DNA of 42,848 nucleotides from Chloroflexota bacterium (lineage in GTDB: Bacteria > Chloroflexota > Limnocylindria > Limnocylindrales > CSP1-4). The DNA lies in contig JAJYJO010000010.1 in NCBI GenBank assembly GCA_021789435.1, positions 1-42,848 of the forward strand, written 5' to 3'. Below the pieces are notes generated by a model that worked only from the letters and a program-made list of their open reading frames with translations, did not search any database and was not told the origin of the DNA. Positions 18,038 to 26,679 of the stretch are shown in pieces (positions within the stretch are counted from its first letter, which is position 1; each line of letters starts with the position of its first letter). The translations under genes and the position numbers were made by a program.

Positions 18038-18894
18038 GGGGCCGCCTGCGACTGGCGGTCCCGAACAAGGGCCGCCTGGTTGAACCGACCCTCGAGCTGC
18101 TGCGGGATGCCGGCCTCGTCTTCGAGGCCCACGACCGGAGCCTCGTGGCGCGGGTCGAGAACCACGACCTCGACATCCTCTTCGTGCGGACGAACGACGT
18201 CATCGAGTTCGTCGGCGACGGCGTGGCCGATCTCGGAGTGACCGGCCTGGACCTGATCGCGGAGGCGGGCGCCGAGCTCCCGCAGCTGCGGCGTCTCGGC
18301 TTCGGGCGCTGCCGGCTGGCGGTCGCGGCCCCGGACGACTCGCCCTTTCGCGCCGTGGAGGACCTGGCCGGGCTCCGGGTCGCGACCGCCCACCCCGAGA
18401 CGACCCGGCGCTACTTCGCCGGCCGACAGATCGCCATCGATGTCGTTCCCCTCTCGGGCGCCGTGGAGGTCGCCCCGCGCCTGGGCCTCGCCGAGGCCAT
18501 CGTCGATCTCGTCTCGACCGGCTCCACCCTCGCCACCAACGGCCTCCGGCCCCTCGGCGACGTGCTGGCCTCCGAGGCGGTCCTCGTCGCCAACCCGGCG
18601 GCGCTCGGCGACCGGGCGGCGACGATCGAGGCTCTCGACACGATGGTCTCGAGCGTCCTCGCGGCGCGCGATCGGAAGTACCTGATGATGAATGCCCCGG
18701 CGGCCAGGCTCGGCGAGTTGACCGGCCTGCTGCCTGGCCTCTCCTCGCCGTCGGTCATCCCCCTCGCCGAGTCCGGCCTGGTCGCCATCCACGCCGTCGT
18801 CGAGGCAGCCGCCGTCTGGAGCCTGCTCCCCCGCCTGAGGGCCGCCGGCGGGTCGGGAATCCTGATCCTGCCGATCGAGAAGCTCGTCCCGTGA
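18034..18894 (+). CDS. hisG: ATP phosphoribosyltransferase HisG (long form)
   Basis: HisG joins ATP and PRPP in the first, feedback-regulated step. The 286-residue length and the C-terminal segment (about 210-286, ending SGILILPIEKLVP) mark the long form with its own ACT-like regulatory domain, so no HisZ is needed. PRPP binding is in DLVSTGSTLATNGL. The GTG at 18034 overlaps the yerC stop (GTGA) and gives the family N-terminus RLRLAVPNKGRL. Confidence 0.97.
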   Translation: MRGRLRLAVPNKGRLVEPTLELLRDAGLVFEAHDRSLVARVENHDLDILFVRTNDVIEFVGDGVADLGVTGLDLIAEAGAELPQLRRLGFGRCRLAVAAPDDSPFRAVEDLAGLRVATAHPETTRRYFAGRQIAIDVVPLSGAVEVAPRLGLAEAIVDLVSTGSTLATNGLRPLGDVLASEAVLVANPAALGDRAATIEALDTMVSSVLAARDRKYLMMNAPAARLGELTGLLPGLSSPSVIPLAESGLVAIHAVVEAAAVWSLLPRLRAAGGSGILILPIEKLVP

Positions 18895-20234
18895 GCGCCG
18901 CGGCCGTCCGCCTGCAGCGCCTGGACCTGGCCCGCTCCGACGACCCGGCCGTGGCGGCCGAGGTGCGTCGCCTCGTCCGGCGGGGCGCGGCCCCGGACCC
19001 AACGGTCCGCGAAGGAGCACGGACGATCCTGGCCGACGTCCGCGGCCACGGCGATGCCGCGGTCCGCGAGGCGAACCGCCGCTTCGGCGGCGGCCTCTCC
19101 GACGGGCGCCTGACCCTCACCGCGGACGAACTGGCCGCGGCTGCCCGGGACCTGCCGGGCGCCGTCCGGAGCGGCCTCGAGACCATGATCGCCAACGTCC
19201 GGCGGTTCGCCGAGGCGCAGCTCCCGGCCACGACGCGCACCCAGATCGTCCCCGGCATCGAGATCGAGCGCCGCTGGACGCCGCTGCGGCGGGTCGGGGT
19301 CTACGCCCCGGGCGGGACGGCCCCCTACCCGAGCTCGCTGGTCATGGGCGTCGTGCCCGCCCGCGTGGCCGGCGTCGACGAGGTGATCGTCGCCTCGCCG
19401 GCCGGCCCCGACGGGCGCTTCGACCCGGTCCTGGCGGGTGCGGCCGGGCTCCTGGCGGTCGATCGCGTGGTCGTCGCCGGCGGCGCGCAGGCCGTTGGCG
19501 CGCTGGCCTTCGGGCTGGCGGAGGCCGGTCTCGAGCCGGTCGACCGCATCGTCGGACCGGGCAACGCCTGGGTGACCGCGGCCAAGCTCGAGGTCTTCGG
19601 CGAGGTCGGCATCGACCTGCCGGCGGGCCCCTCGGAGGTGATGGTCCTGGCGGACGGCTCGGCCGACCCGGCCCACGTGGCCGCCGACCTGCTGAGCCAG
19701 GCGGAGCACGGCCCGGACTCCCCTGCCCTGCTCGTGACGACCGAGCCGCAGCTGGCCGAGGCCGTCGAGGTCGAGCTCGGACGCCAGCTCGTCTCGGCGT
19801 CTCGCCGCGCGATCCTGGAGCGGTCTCTCGCCGCGGGCGCGCTCGTCGTCCTGGCGCCGGACCGGGCGGCTGCCCTGGCCTTCGTCGACGCCTACGCGCC
19901 CGAGCACCTCTCCGTGGTGGTGGAGGAGACGGAGGGGGCCGTGGCCGCGCTCCACAACGCCGGGTCGCTCTTCGTGGGGCCGTACGCCCCGGAGTCGGCC
20001 GGCGACTACGCCTCCGGCGCGAACCACGTGCTGCCGACGGGCGGCCTGGCCCGCTCCTGCGGCGCGCTCTCCGTCGCCGACTTCGGGAAGTACGTCCAAG
20101 TCCAGCGGATTGACCGCGCCGGGCTGAGCGCCATCCGCGCCGCGGTCGATGCGGTGGCCACGGCCGAGGGGCTGCTGGCACACCGGGCGGCGGTCGAGAT
20201 CCGTTTCGCGGAGGCGGAGCCGTGGGAGCGGTGA
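18891..20234 (+). CDS. hisD: Histidinol dehydrogenase HisD
   Basis: HisD oxidises histidinol to histidine in two NAD-dependent steps. The 447-residue protein has the family blocks VGVYAPGGTAPYPSSLVMG, GPGNAWVTAAKLEVFG, DLPAGPSEVMVLAD, the zinc-site region SQAEHGPDSPALL, the YAPEHLSVV block and the C-terminal SGANHVLPTGG. Length and order are normal. The GTG overlaps the hisG stop (GTGA), consistent with translational coupling. Confidence 0.98.
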   Translation: MSAAAVRLQRLDLARSDDPAVAAEVRRLVRRGAAPDPTVREGARTILADVRGHGDAAVREANRRFGGGLSDGRLTLTADELAAAARDLPGAVRSGLETMIANVRRFAEAQLPATTRTQIVPGIEIERRWTPLRRVGVYAPGGTAPYPSSLVMGVVPARVAGVDEVIVASPAGPDGRFDPVLAGAAGLLAVDRVVVAGGAQAVGALAFGLAEAGLEPVDRIVGPGNAWVTAAKLEVFGEVGIDLPAGPSEVMVLADGSADPAHVAADLLSQAEHGPDSPALLVTTEPQLAEAVEVELGRQLVSASRRAILERSLAAGALVVLAPDRAAALAFVDAYAPEHLSVVVEETEGAVAALHNAGSLFVGPYAPESAGDYASGANHVLPTGGLARSCGALSVADFGKYVQVQRIDRAGLSAIRAAVDAVATAEGLLAHRAAVEIRFAEAEPWER

Positions 20235-21379
20235 GCCCCGCCGGCGCGCTCGGGTCGCTCCTCGGCACCGAGCCGGCCGCCTACGCCTGGGAGCCGTCGA
20301 GCGAGGAGATCGCCCGGCAGACCGGGCTGCCGATCACGGCCATCGTCCGCTTCGACACCAACACGCGACCGGCGCCGCCGGCGCTGGTCGCCCGAGTGCT
20401 CACGGCGGGCGCCTTCCGGCCGGGGCTCTCCGAGTACCCGCCGAACGACTACGGGCCGCTCGCCCGGGCCGCCGCGGCGGCCTACGGCGTCGAGCCCGAG
20501 GAGATCGTCGTCGGGGCCGGCGCGGACGAGATCCTGGACCTGGTCGCCCGGGCGTGGCTCCGCCCCGGCGAGGCGGCCATCGTGCCCACGCCCACCTACG
20601 CCATGTACCGGGTCGTGACCGAGCAGCGCGGAGCCCGGGTCCACGAGGTGCCCCGCCGCGGGCCGGGCGAGGCCTGGGCCCTGGACGTGGCCGCCATTCG
20701 GGCGGCGGCCCGGGAGGCGGCCCTGGTCTGGCTGTGTGACCCGAACAATCCGACCGGCCGCGCCGAGGCGCCCGGGACGCTGCCGGGGCTGCTGGCGAGC
20801 CTGGCCGGCGACGCGGCTCTCGACGGACGGCCGGCGCCGCTCGTGGCCGTCGACGAGGCCTACGCGGAGTTCGTCGACAGTTCCGCCCTGGCCCTGCTCG
20901 ACAGCTACGCCCGGCTGATCGTGGTCCGGACGGTGAGCAAGGCATACGGCCTGGCCGGCCTCCGAGTCGGCTTCGGAATCGCCAGGCGGCCGGTGCTCGA
21001 GCCGGTCGAGCACCACCGCCCCCCCGGGCCGGTCTCGACGGTCTCGGCGGCGATCGCGGCCGCCGCCCTGGCAGAGCCGGCGATCGCCCGCTCGTTCGTG
21101 GTCGAGACCGGCGTCGAGCGGGAGCGCCTGGCGGCTGGCCTGGCCGCCGTCGGCTGGCGCGTCGAGCCGTCGGTGGCGAACTTCCTGCTGGTCCGGTTCG
21201 GATCTCCGGCCGTGGCCGGCCGGGCCGCCGCCGCGCTGCTGCGACGTGGCCTCGTGGCGCGGACCTTCGGACCCGACCACCCGCTCGCCGCCGCGCTCCG
21301 CCTGACGGTGCGGACGCCGGCCGAGGACGACCGGCTGCTGGAGGCCGCCGCGGAGGCGGCCCGGGAGGAAGCGCCATGA
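20222..21379 (+). CDS. hisC: Histidinol-phosphate aminotransferase HisC
   Basis: HisC is the PLP-dependent aminotransferase that makes histidinol phosphate from imidazole acetol phosphate. CDPNNPTG (172-179), VDEAYAEF (210-217) and the PLP lysine K240 in RTVSKAYGLAGLRVGF are present in a 385-residue fold-type I enzyme. Two starts are possible. The GTG at 20222 has GAGG seven bases upstream and overlaps hisD by 13 bases. The GTG at 20231 makes the four-base GTGA overlap seen elsewhere in this operon. Either gives a full domain. Confidence 0.95.
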   Translation: MGAVSPAGALGSLLGTEPAAYAWEPSSEEIARQTGLPITAIVRFDTNTRPAPPALVARVLTAGAFRPGLSEYPPNDYGPLARAAAAAYGVEPEEIVVGAGADEILDLVARAWLRPGEAAIVPTPTYAMYRVVTEQRGARVHEVPRRGPGEAWALDVAAIRAAAREAALVWLCDPNNPTGRAEAPGTLPGLLASLAGDAALDGRPAPLVAVDEAYAEFVDSSALALLDSYARLIVVRTVSKAYGLAGLRVGFGIARRPVLEPVEHHRPPGPVSTVSAAIAAAALAEPAIARSFVVETGVERERLAAGLAAVGWRVEPSVANFLLVRFGSPAVAGRAAAALLRRGLVARTFGPDHPLAAALRLTVRTPAEDDRLLEAAAEAAREEAP

Positions 21380-22005
21380 CGCCGGCGTCCGCTGGCTACG
21401 AGGTGACGGTCGAGGGAGCGGGAGCGGCCAGTGTCGAGCGCCGGACGCGCGAGACGCAGGTCCGCGTCGCCCTCCGGCTCGCCGGCGAAGGGCTGGCGGA
21501 GATCGAGACCGGGATCGGCTTCTACGACCACCTGCTGGCCTCCCTCGCCCACCACGCCCTGTTCGACCTGGAGGTCCGGGCGAGCGGCGACCTCGCCGTG
21601 GACGAGCACCACACGGTCGAGGACGTCGCCCTGGTGCTCGGGACCGCTCTCGGCGCGGCGCTGGGCGAGCGCGCCGGCATCGCCCGCTTCGGCGATGCGG
21701 CGGTGCCGATGGACGAGGCCGTGGCCACGGCGGTCGTGGACGTCGGTGGCCGGCCCTACGCCGTCGTCGACCTGCCCTTCCGCGGTGAGCGTGCCGGGAC
21801 GCTGCCGCTCCAGCTGGTCGATCATGCTCTCGAGGCGCTGGCGCGGACCGCCGGCGTCACGCTCCACCTCCGCGGCACCGGCCGCAACGATCACCACTTG
21901 GCCGAAGCTGCCTTCAAGGCCCTCGGCCGCGCCCTGCGGGCCGCGTGCGAGCCCGATCCGCGGCGCGGCGGCGCGGTCGCCTCGACCAAGGGCCGGCTCG
22001 GGTGA
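21376..22005 (+). CDS. hisB: Imidazoleglycerol-phosphate dehydratase HisB (monofunctional)
   Basis: HisB dehydrates imidazole glycerol phosphate to imidazole acetol phosphate. The manganese-binding His/Glu motifs are visible: [24 protein letters not shown] and [17 protein letters not shown]. The 209-residue length covers only the dehydratase; there is no N-terminal phosphatase domain as in the E. coli bifunctional enzyme. The ATG overlaps the hisC stop (ATGA). Confidence 0.97.
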   Translation: MTPASAGYEVTVEGAGAASVERRTRETQVRVALRLAGEGLAEIETGIGFYDHLLASLAHHALFDLEVRASGDLAVDEHHTVEDVALVLGTALGAALGERAGIARFGDAAVPMDEAVATAVVDVGGRPYAVVDLPFRGERAGTLPLQLVDHALEALARTAGVTLHLRGTGRNDHHLAEAAFKALGRALRAACEPDPRRGGAVASTKGRLG

Positions 22006-22721
22006 GCCCGGTAGCGCGGGCGTCCGGTGCCTCGTCGGCCGGTCGGCCGGTCGGCGGGGCGCCGCGGATCGGCGTCGTCGACTACGGGGCGGGGAACCTG
22101 GTCAGCATCGGCCAGGCCCTGGCCCGGGTCGGGGCCGAGGTGCGCCGGGTGCGCCGGAGCGACGACCTGCACGACGTGCAGGGCCTGGTGGTTCCCGGGG
22201 TCGGAGCCGCCGGGCCGGCCATGCGCCGCCTGGGCCGGACCGGCCTGGTGGAGCCGCTCCGCGACTGGGTTGCAGCCGACCGGCCCTTCCTGGGCATCTG
22301 CCTCGGCCTGCAGCTCCTCTTCGAGGGCAGCGACGAGGACGGGGCCGAGACGCTCGGTCTGCTGGCCGGGCGGACGGTCATGCTCGAAAGCGCTCCGCGC
22401 CTCCCGCACATCGGCTGGAACCAGGTGGAGCGGCGACGCGCGCACCCGCTCTTCGCCGGGATCGCGCCGGCGGCCGACTTCTACTTCGTGCACTCCTATG
22501 CCGGTCGCCCGGCCGGGACCGAGGGGGAGGCGGCGATCCTGGCCGAGACGGAGCACGGCCGCCGGTTCGTGAGCGCCGTCGCGCGCGGAGCGCTGCTCGG
22601 CGTGCAGTTCCATCCCGAGCGGAGTGCCGGGGACGGCCTCCGCCTGCTGGCCAACTTCGTCGCGATCGCGGCCGAGGGCGGTGGGCGGGCGAGAGTCCGG
22701 CCGGAAGCCGTCTCGTGCTGA
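22002..22721 (+). CDS. hisH: Imidazole glycerol phosphate synthase glutaminase subunit HisH
   Basis: HisH hydrolyses glutamine and channels ammonia to HisF. The class I glutaminase triad is visible: nucleophile C100 in [10 protein letters not shown], and H204 and E206 in VQFHPE. The GTG at 22002 overlaps the hisB stop (GTGA). It gives about 20 disordered Ser/Ala/Gly-rich residues before the usual start [12 protein letters not shown], so the 239-residue protein is a little long. I see no better start codon close to the domain. Confidence 0.96.
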   Translation: MSPVARASGASSAGRPVGGAPRIGVVDYGAGNLVSIGQALARVGAEVRRVRRSDDLHDVQGLVVPGVGAAGPAMRRLGRTGLVEPLRDWVAADRPFLGICLGLQLLFEGSDEDGAETLGLLAGRTVMLESAPRLPHIGWNQVERRRAHPLFAGIAPAADFYFVHSYAGRPAGTEGEAAILAETEHGRRFVSAVARGALLGVQFHPERSAGDGLRLLANFVAIAAEGGGRARVRPEAVSC

Positions 22722-23500
22722 CGCGCCGGGTCGTGCCCTGCCTGGACGTTGCCGACGGCCGGGTGGTGAAGGGCACGCGCTTCATCGACCTCCGCGACGA
22801 GGGCGATCCCGCGGAGCTCGCCGAACGCTACGTCCGCGAGGGCGCAGACGAGATCGTCTTCCTCGACATCGCGGCCGCTCCCGCCGGGCGGGCCACGCTC
22901 CTCGATGCGGTCCGGCGGACCGCCGGGCGGGCCTTCGTGCCGCTGACGGTGGGCGGCGGTGTCCACAGCGTGCCCGAGATGCGGGCCGTCCTGCGCTCCG
23001 GCGCCGACAAGGTGAGCCTCAACACGGCGGCGGTCGCGGACCCGGACCTGGTCCGTCGCTGCGCGCGGGCCTTCGGCCGGCAGGCGGTTGTGGTCGCGAT
23101 CGACACGCGCGCCCGCCCCAAAGGCGGCTGGGAGGTCGTCGTCCGCGGCGGGCGGCAGCCGACGGGGCGGGACGCCCTCGCCTGGGCGGAGCGCGCCGCA
23201 GAGCTCGGCGCCGGTGAGCTGCTGGTCACCTCGATGGACCGCGACGGAACCGGCGAGGGCTTCGACCTCGCCCTGCTGCGGGCCGTCGCCGAGCGGGTGT
23301 CGGTGCCGGTCATCGCCTCGGGGGGCGCAGCCGGGCCGGCCGACTTCGTCGCGGCCGTCCGCGCCGGGGCGGACGCGGTCCTCGCGGCCTCGATCTTCCA
23401 TCGCCGGATCCACGCCATCGCCGACGTGAAGGCCGCCATGGCGCGGGCCGGCATCCGGGTCCGGGCGGCCGGCGCAATCGGCGCGGGGGCCGTGGCGTGA
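22715..23500 (+). CDS. hisF: Imidazole glycerol phosphate synthase cyclase subunit HisF
   Basis: HisF uses ammonia from HisH to form the imidazole ring, giving imidazole glycerol phosphate and AICAR. The 261-residue TIM barrel starts [20 protein letters not shown] with catalytic Asp11; the second catalytic Asp is in VVAIDTRA. Phosphate-site motifs TVGGGV and IASGGA are intact. The GTG overlaps hisH by seven bases and has GGAAG nine bases upstream. The longer open frame upstream runs through hisB and hisH out of frame and is not coding. Confidence 0.97.
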   Translation: MLTRRVVPCLDVADGRVVKGTRFIDLRDEGDPAELAERYVREGADEIVFLDIAAAPAGRATLLDAVRRTAGRAFVPLTVGGGVHSVPEMRAVLRSGADKVSLNTAAVADPDLVRRCARAFGRQAVVVAIDTRARPKGGWEVVVRGGRQPTGRDALAWAERAAELGAGELLVTSMDRDGTGEGFDLALLRAVAERVSVPVIASGGAAGPADFVAAVRAGADAVLAASIFHRRIHAIADVKAAMARAGIRVRAAGAIGAGAVA

Positions 23501-24273
23501 AGACGCCCGACGACCTGCGTTTCGGGCCGGACGGGCTCCTGCCGGGGATCGTCCAGGACGGCAGCGACGGTCGCGTCCTGATGCTCGGCTACCTCGACGC
23601 GGAGGCGTTGGCGGCGACGCTGCGCAGCGGCGAGGTCCATTTCCACTCCCGCTCGCGCGCTCGCCTCTGGCGGAAGGGCGAGACGAGCGGCAACGTCCTG
23701 CGCCTGCTCGACCTGGCAGCGGACTGCGACGGAGACGCGCTGCTCCTGCAGGTCCGCCCGGCCGGGCCGACCTGCCATCGCGGCACGCGCAGCTGCTTCG
23801 ACCCGGCGCCGTCCGCCGCGACGCGGTCGTCCGCCGCGGCGCGGTCGTCCGCTGCTGAACGCGGCGTGGGTCCCGGCGAGTCGGCGGTGGAGTCTTCGGT
23901 CGATTCTCCCGGCGAGCCTGCCGCGCAACACGCCGCCGAGACCGCGGAGGGCTTCGCCTGGCTCGATCAGCTGTGGGCTACCATCGTCGCCCGTCGGACA
24001 GCCGCTGACCCGGCCTCGAGCTACACCGCCCGACTGCTCGCCGGCGGCGTGGACGCCGCGGCCCGCAAGGTGGCCGAGGAGGCCACCGAGGTGGTGCTGG
24101 CCGCCAAGGACGACGCGGCCGCGGAGGCGTCCGGCGCGGCGCGCTCCTCCACGCGGTCCGCCCTGGCCGGCGAGGCGGCGGACCTCGTCTACCACGCGCT
24201 CGTCCTGCTTGCCGAGCGCGGACTGAGGCCCGCCCAGGTGATCGACCGGCTGCGCGACCGCCACCGGCCGTAG
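23497..24273 (+). CDS. hisIE: Bifunctional HisI/HisE (PR-AMP cyclohydrolase / PR-ATP pyrophosphatase)
   Basis: This fusion performs steps two and three of the pathway. The HisI domain (about 1-108) has [14 protein letters not shown], the substrate motif RKGETSGN and the metal cysteines and Asp in [14 protein letters not shown] and [12 protein letters not shown]. The HisE domain (about 150-258) has [20 protein letters not shown] with EATEVV, plus an EAADLVYH helix. The domains are joined by about 45 residues of Ser/Ala/Glu-rich linker, longer than usual and partly built from a repeated RSSAA-type segment. The GTG overlaps the hisF stop. It is the last gene of the operon. Confidence 0.96.
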   Translation: MKTPDDLRFGPDGLLPGIVQDGSDGRVLMLGYLDAEALAATLRSGEVHFHSRSRARLWRKGETSGNVLRLLDLAADCDGDALLLQVRPAGPTCHRGTRSCFDPAPSAATRSSAAARSSAAERGVGPGESAVESSVDSPGEPAAQHAAETAEGFAWLDQLWATIVARRTAADPASSYTARLLAGGVDAAARKVAEEATEVVLAAKDDAAAEASGAARSSTRSALAGEAADLVYHALVLLAERGLRPAQVIDRLRDRHRP

Positions 24274-24302
24274 GCGAGGGCCGTTCCGGATCTCGACACG
24301 AC

Positions 24303-24329
24303 CCCGCGGCGCCTCCGGATCGCCGCGGG
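24303..24329 (+). terminator. Hairpin at the end of the his operon
   Basis: CCCGCGGCG (24303-24311) and CGCCGCGGG (24321-24329) form a perfect nine-base stem with a nine-base loop, 30 bases after the hisIE stop. No T-tract follows, so intrinsic termination is plausible but not certain. Confidence 0.5.
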
Positions 24330-24366
24330 TCCCAACCGGCGCCGACCGGCCGGAGCCACCCCGGTC

Positions 24367-24372
24367 TACACT
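24367..24372 (+). promoter_or_regulatory. Possible -10 box (TACACT) for the methyltransferase
   Basis: TACACT lies after the his-operon hairpin and about 70 bases before the methyltransferase GTG. The -35 position is not conserved. It would let the methyltransferase be transcribed separately from his. Confidence 0.35.
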
Positions 24373-24442
24373 CGGCCCGGCCCCGTCGCCCGTCGCCTGT
24401 CGGCCGGCGGCGCGACCGTCGGCTCCCGCCACCAGGTGTCGC

Positions 24443-25222
24443 GTGGATCCCACCGAGCGCTTCTCCGACCGCGCCGCCGCCTATGCCCGGGGCCGGCCCG
24501 GCTACCCGGCCCGAATGGCCCCGACCGTGCTCGCCGAGCTCGGCCTGGGCGAGGACGCGGTCGTGGCCGACCTCGGCAGTGGCACCGGGCTGTCGTCCGA
24601 GCCGTTCCTGCGGGCCGGACTGCGCGTCATCGGCGTCGAGCCGAACGCCGCGATGCGAGCCGGGAGCGAGCGTCATCTTGCCGCCGAGCCACGCTTTCGC
24701 ACCCTCCCTGGGACGGCCGAGGCGACGGGCCTGCCGCCGGGCTCGGTGGACCTGGTGATCGCCGCCCAGGCCTTCCACTGGTTCGACGTCGTGGCCGCCC
24801 GGGCCGAGGCCCTCCGGATCCTGCGCCGGCCGGCCCGCGCCGCCGTGATCTGGAACGAGCGGCTGGCGACCGGCTCGCCGTTCGCCGAGGGCTACGAGCG
24901 CCTGCTGCGGGAGTCCTGTCCCGACTACCCCGCGATCCACGGCCGCCAGGGCGACCCCGCCCGCCTGGCGGCCTTCTTCGGCGGGCAGGGCTGGCGTCGG
25001 CTGACCTTCGCCAACCCCTCCGAGCTCGACTTCGACCTGCTCGTCGACCGCCTGCAGTCGGCCTCCTACACGCCGGCCCCCGGCAGCGCCGGGCACGCCG
25101 CCCTGCTCGCCCGGCTGGAGCGCCTCTTCGCGCTCAACGAGCGGGGCGGGCACGTCACCATGGAGCACGAGACGCGCGTCCACCTCGGCAGCCTGGCCGA
25201 GCCGTCCGAGCCCTCGGAGTAG
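24443..25222 (+). CDS. Class I SAM-dependent methyltransferase
   Basis: A 259-residue Rossmann-fold methyltransferase. The N-terminal FSDRAAAYARGRPGYP block is typical of a broad group that includes trans-aconitate-methyltransferase-like and other small-molecule enzymes. Motif I is VVADLGSGTGLSS (about 45-57), the acidic residue after strand two is in VIGVEPN, and motif IV is DLVIAAQAFHWFD. The C-terminal half is a variable cap. The GTG start has a weak AGGTG upstream. It is 169 bases downstream of hisIE and separated from it by a hairpin, so a link to histidine synthesis is unlikely. The substrate cannot be read from the sequence. Confidence 0.88.
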   Translation: MDPTERFSDRAAAYARGRPGYPARMAPTVLAELGLGEDAVVADLGSGTGLSSEPFLRAGLRVIGVEPNAAMRAGSERHLAAEPRFRTLPGTAEATGLPPGSVDLVIAAQAFHWFDVVAARAEALRILRRPARAAVIWNERLATGSPFAEGYERLLRESCPDYPAIHGRQGDPARLAAFFGGQGWRRLTFANPSELDFDLLVDRLQSASYTPAPGSAGHAALLARLERLFALNERGGHVTMEHETRVHLGSLAEPSEPSE

Positions 25223-25267
25223 TCGGACTCGCCGCCCCGGCCTCGTCGACGCAGCCCGGCCGAACGG

Positions 25268-26569
25268 CTACGCTCGCCGGCGGCCTACCCGCAGGGTGCG
25301 CCGGCCCGAGCGCAGCACCAGGTAGCGCCCTGCGATGGGCGGCGGGACCGGCGCGTCGGGGGCGCTCACCCGCTGGTCGTTGACCGAGAAACCGCCCTGG
25401 GCGATCGCCCGCCGCGCCTCGCCGTTGGAGGCGTAGAGGCCGCTCGAGACACCGAGCGCCAGGGCCCCCGCCGCGACCTCGGCGTCGCCGAACTCGAAGT
25501 GGTCGACCGCTCCGAAGAGCACCTCAAGCACCGCCGGATCGCGCATCGGCTCCCGCCCGAAGGCGGACCGGCTGACACGGTCCTGGAGCTCCGCCTCCGC
25601 CTCGCCGTGGACCCGGGCGGTCACCTCGCGGGCCAGGGCACGCTGGGCGGCGCGCTCCTCCGGTCGCTCCGCCTGGGCGGCCTCCAGCGCCTCCACTTCG
25701 GTCCGCGGGAGGAGCGTGAAGAAGCGCAGGTAGCGGGCCACGTCCCGGTCGTCGGCATTGAGCCAGTACTGGAAGAAGTGGTAGGGCGAGGTCAGTCCGG
25801 CCGAGAGCCAGATGTTGTCGCCGGCCTCGCTCTTGCCGAACTTCGCCCCGCCCGGGCTGGTCAGGAGCGGGTAGGCCAGGCCGTGGGCCGGCTCCTCGCC
25901 GCCGCCGGCCCTCTCCACCCGTCGGATCAGCTCGAGCCCGGCCGTGATGTTGCCCCACTGGTCGGCTCCGCCGGCCTGCAGCTCCACGCCCATCGTCCGG
26001 TAGAGGTGAAGGAAGTCGTAGGCCTGGAGGAGCATGTAGCTGAACTCGGTGAAGCTGATGCCCCGGTCCAGGCGGAGCTGGACCGAATCCTTGCCCAGCA
26101 TGTACGGCACGGTGAAGTGCTTGCCGACGTCCCGCAGGAAATCGAGCAGGCCGACCGGCGCCAGCCATTCGGCGTTGTCGACCAGCAATGCCGCGTTCGC
26201 GGTCCCTGGCGAGAAGTCGAGGAAGCGGGCAAGCTGATCGCGGATGGCGGCCGCGTTGGCAGCCAGGGTCGTCCGGTCCAGGAGCGAGCGCTCGGTGGAG
26301 CGGCCGGACGGATCCCCGATCATGCCGGTGCCCCCGCCGACGACCGCGACCGGCGTCCCGCCGGCCCGCTGGAGGTGGACCAGGCCCATGATCGGCACCA
26401 GGCTGCCGATGTGGAGCGAGGCCGCGGTGGGGTCGAAGCCGTTGTAGGCGCGGATCGGCCGGCCGCTGGCGAGGCGGCGCGGCAGGCCGGGGGTCGCCTC
26501 GTGGAGCATGCCCCGCCAGCGCAGCTCGTCGAGCAGCCCTTCCAGGCGGGGAGCCTCCGCCACGCTCAC
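25268..26569 (-). CDS. tyrS: Tyrosyl-tRNA synthetase
   Basis: A class I synthetase charging tRNA-Tyr. HIGH is HIGS at 53-56 and the KMSKS loop is KFGKS at 243-247, as expected for bacterial TyrRS. Tyrosine-site residues lie in AYNGFDPTAASLHIG and GGADQWGN. A C-terminal S4-like RNA-binding domain (about 365-433) ends in a very basic tail. The 433-residue length is normal. The GTG start could also be the GTG two codons downstream. The gene is divergent from the penicillin-binding protein gene; the 110-base gap has no T-box motif. Confidence 0.96.
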   Translation of the reverse strand: MSVAEAPRLEGLLDELRWRGMLHEATPGLPRRLASGRPIRAYNGFDPTAASLHIGSLVPIMGLVHLQRAGGTPVAVVGGGTGMIGDPSGRSTERSLLDRTTLAANAAAIRDQLARFLDFSPGTANAALLVDNAEWLAPVGLLDFLRDVGKHFTVPYMLGKDSVQLRLDRGISFTEFSYMLLQAYDFLHLYRTMGVELQAGGADQWGNITAGLELIRRVERAGGGEEPAHGLAYPLLTSPGGAKFGKSEAGDNIWLSAGLTSPYHFFQYWLNADDRDVARYLRFFTLLPRTEVEALEAAQAERPEERAAQRALAREVTARVHGEAEAELQDRVSRSAFGREPMRDPAVLEVLFGAVDHFEFGDAEVAAGALALGVSSGLYASNGEARRAIAQGGFSVNDQRVSAPDAPVPPPIAGRYLVLRSGRRTLRVGRRRA

Positions 26570-26670
26570 CGGAGGCCGGCGGGAGCGCCGCCGGCCGGCC
26601 GGCGCGTCACAGGCCGCGACCGCGGCGCGTCCGGGGAAGGCCGACCTGGGGGGCAGTCCATACGGGAGAC

Positions 26671-26676
26671 TATGCT
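26671..26676 (+). promoter_or_regulatory. -10 box TATGCT of the penicillin-binding protein gene
   Basis: TATGCT ends three bases before an in-frame GTG (26680) and 15 bases before the ATG at 26692. A start point about seven bases after the box would exclude the GTG and give a leader of under ten bases to the ATG. No -35 hexamer is evident. Confidence 0.45.
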
Positions 26677-26679
26677 ATC

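Noticed and set aside
26570-26679. T-box leader for tyrS
   Set aside because: The gap before tyrS is only 110 bases and lacks a GGTGG-N-ACCGCG motif.
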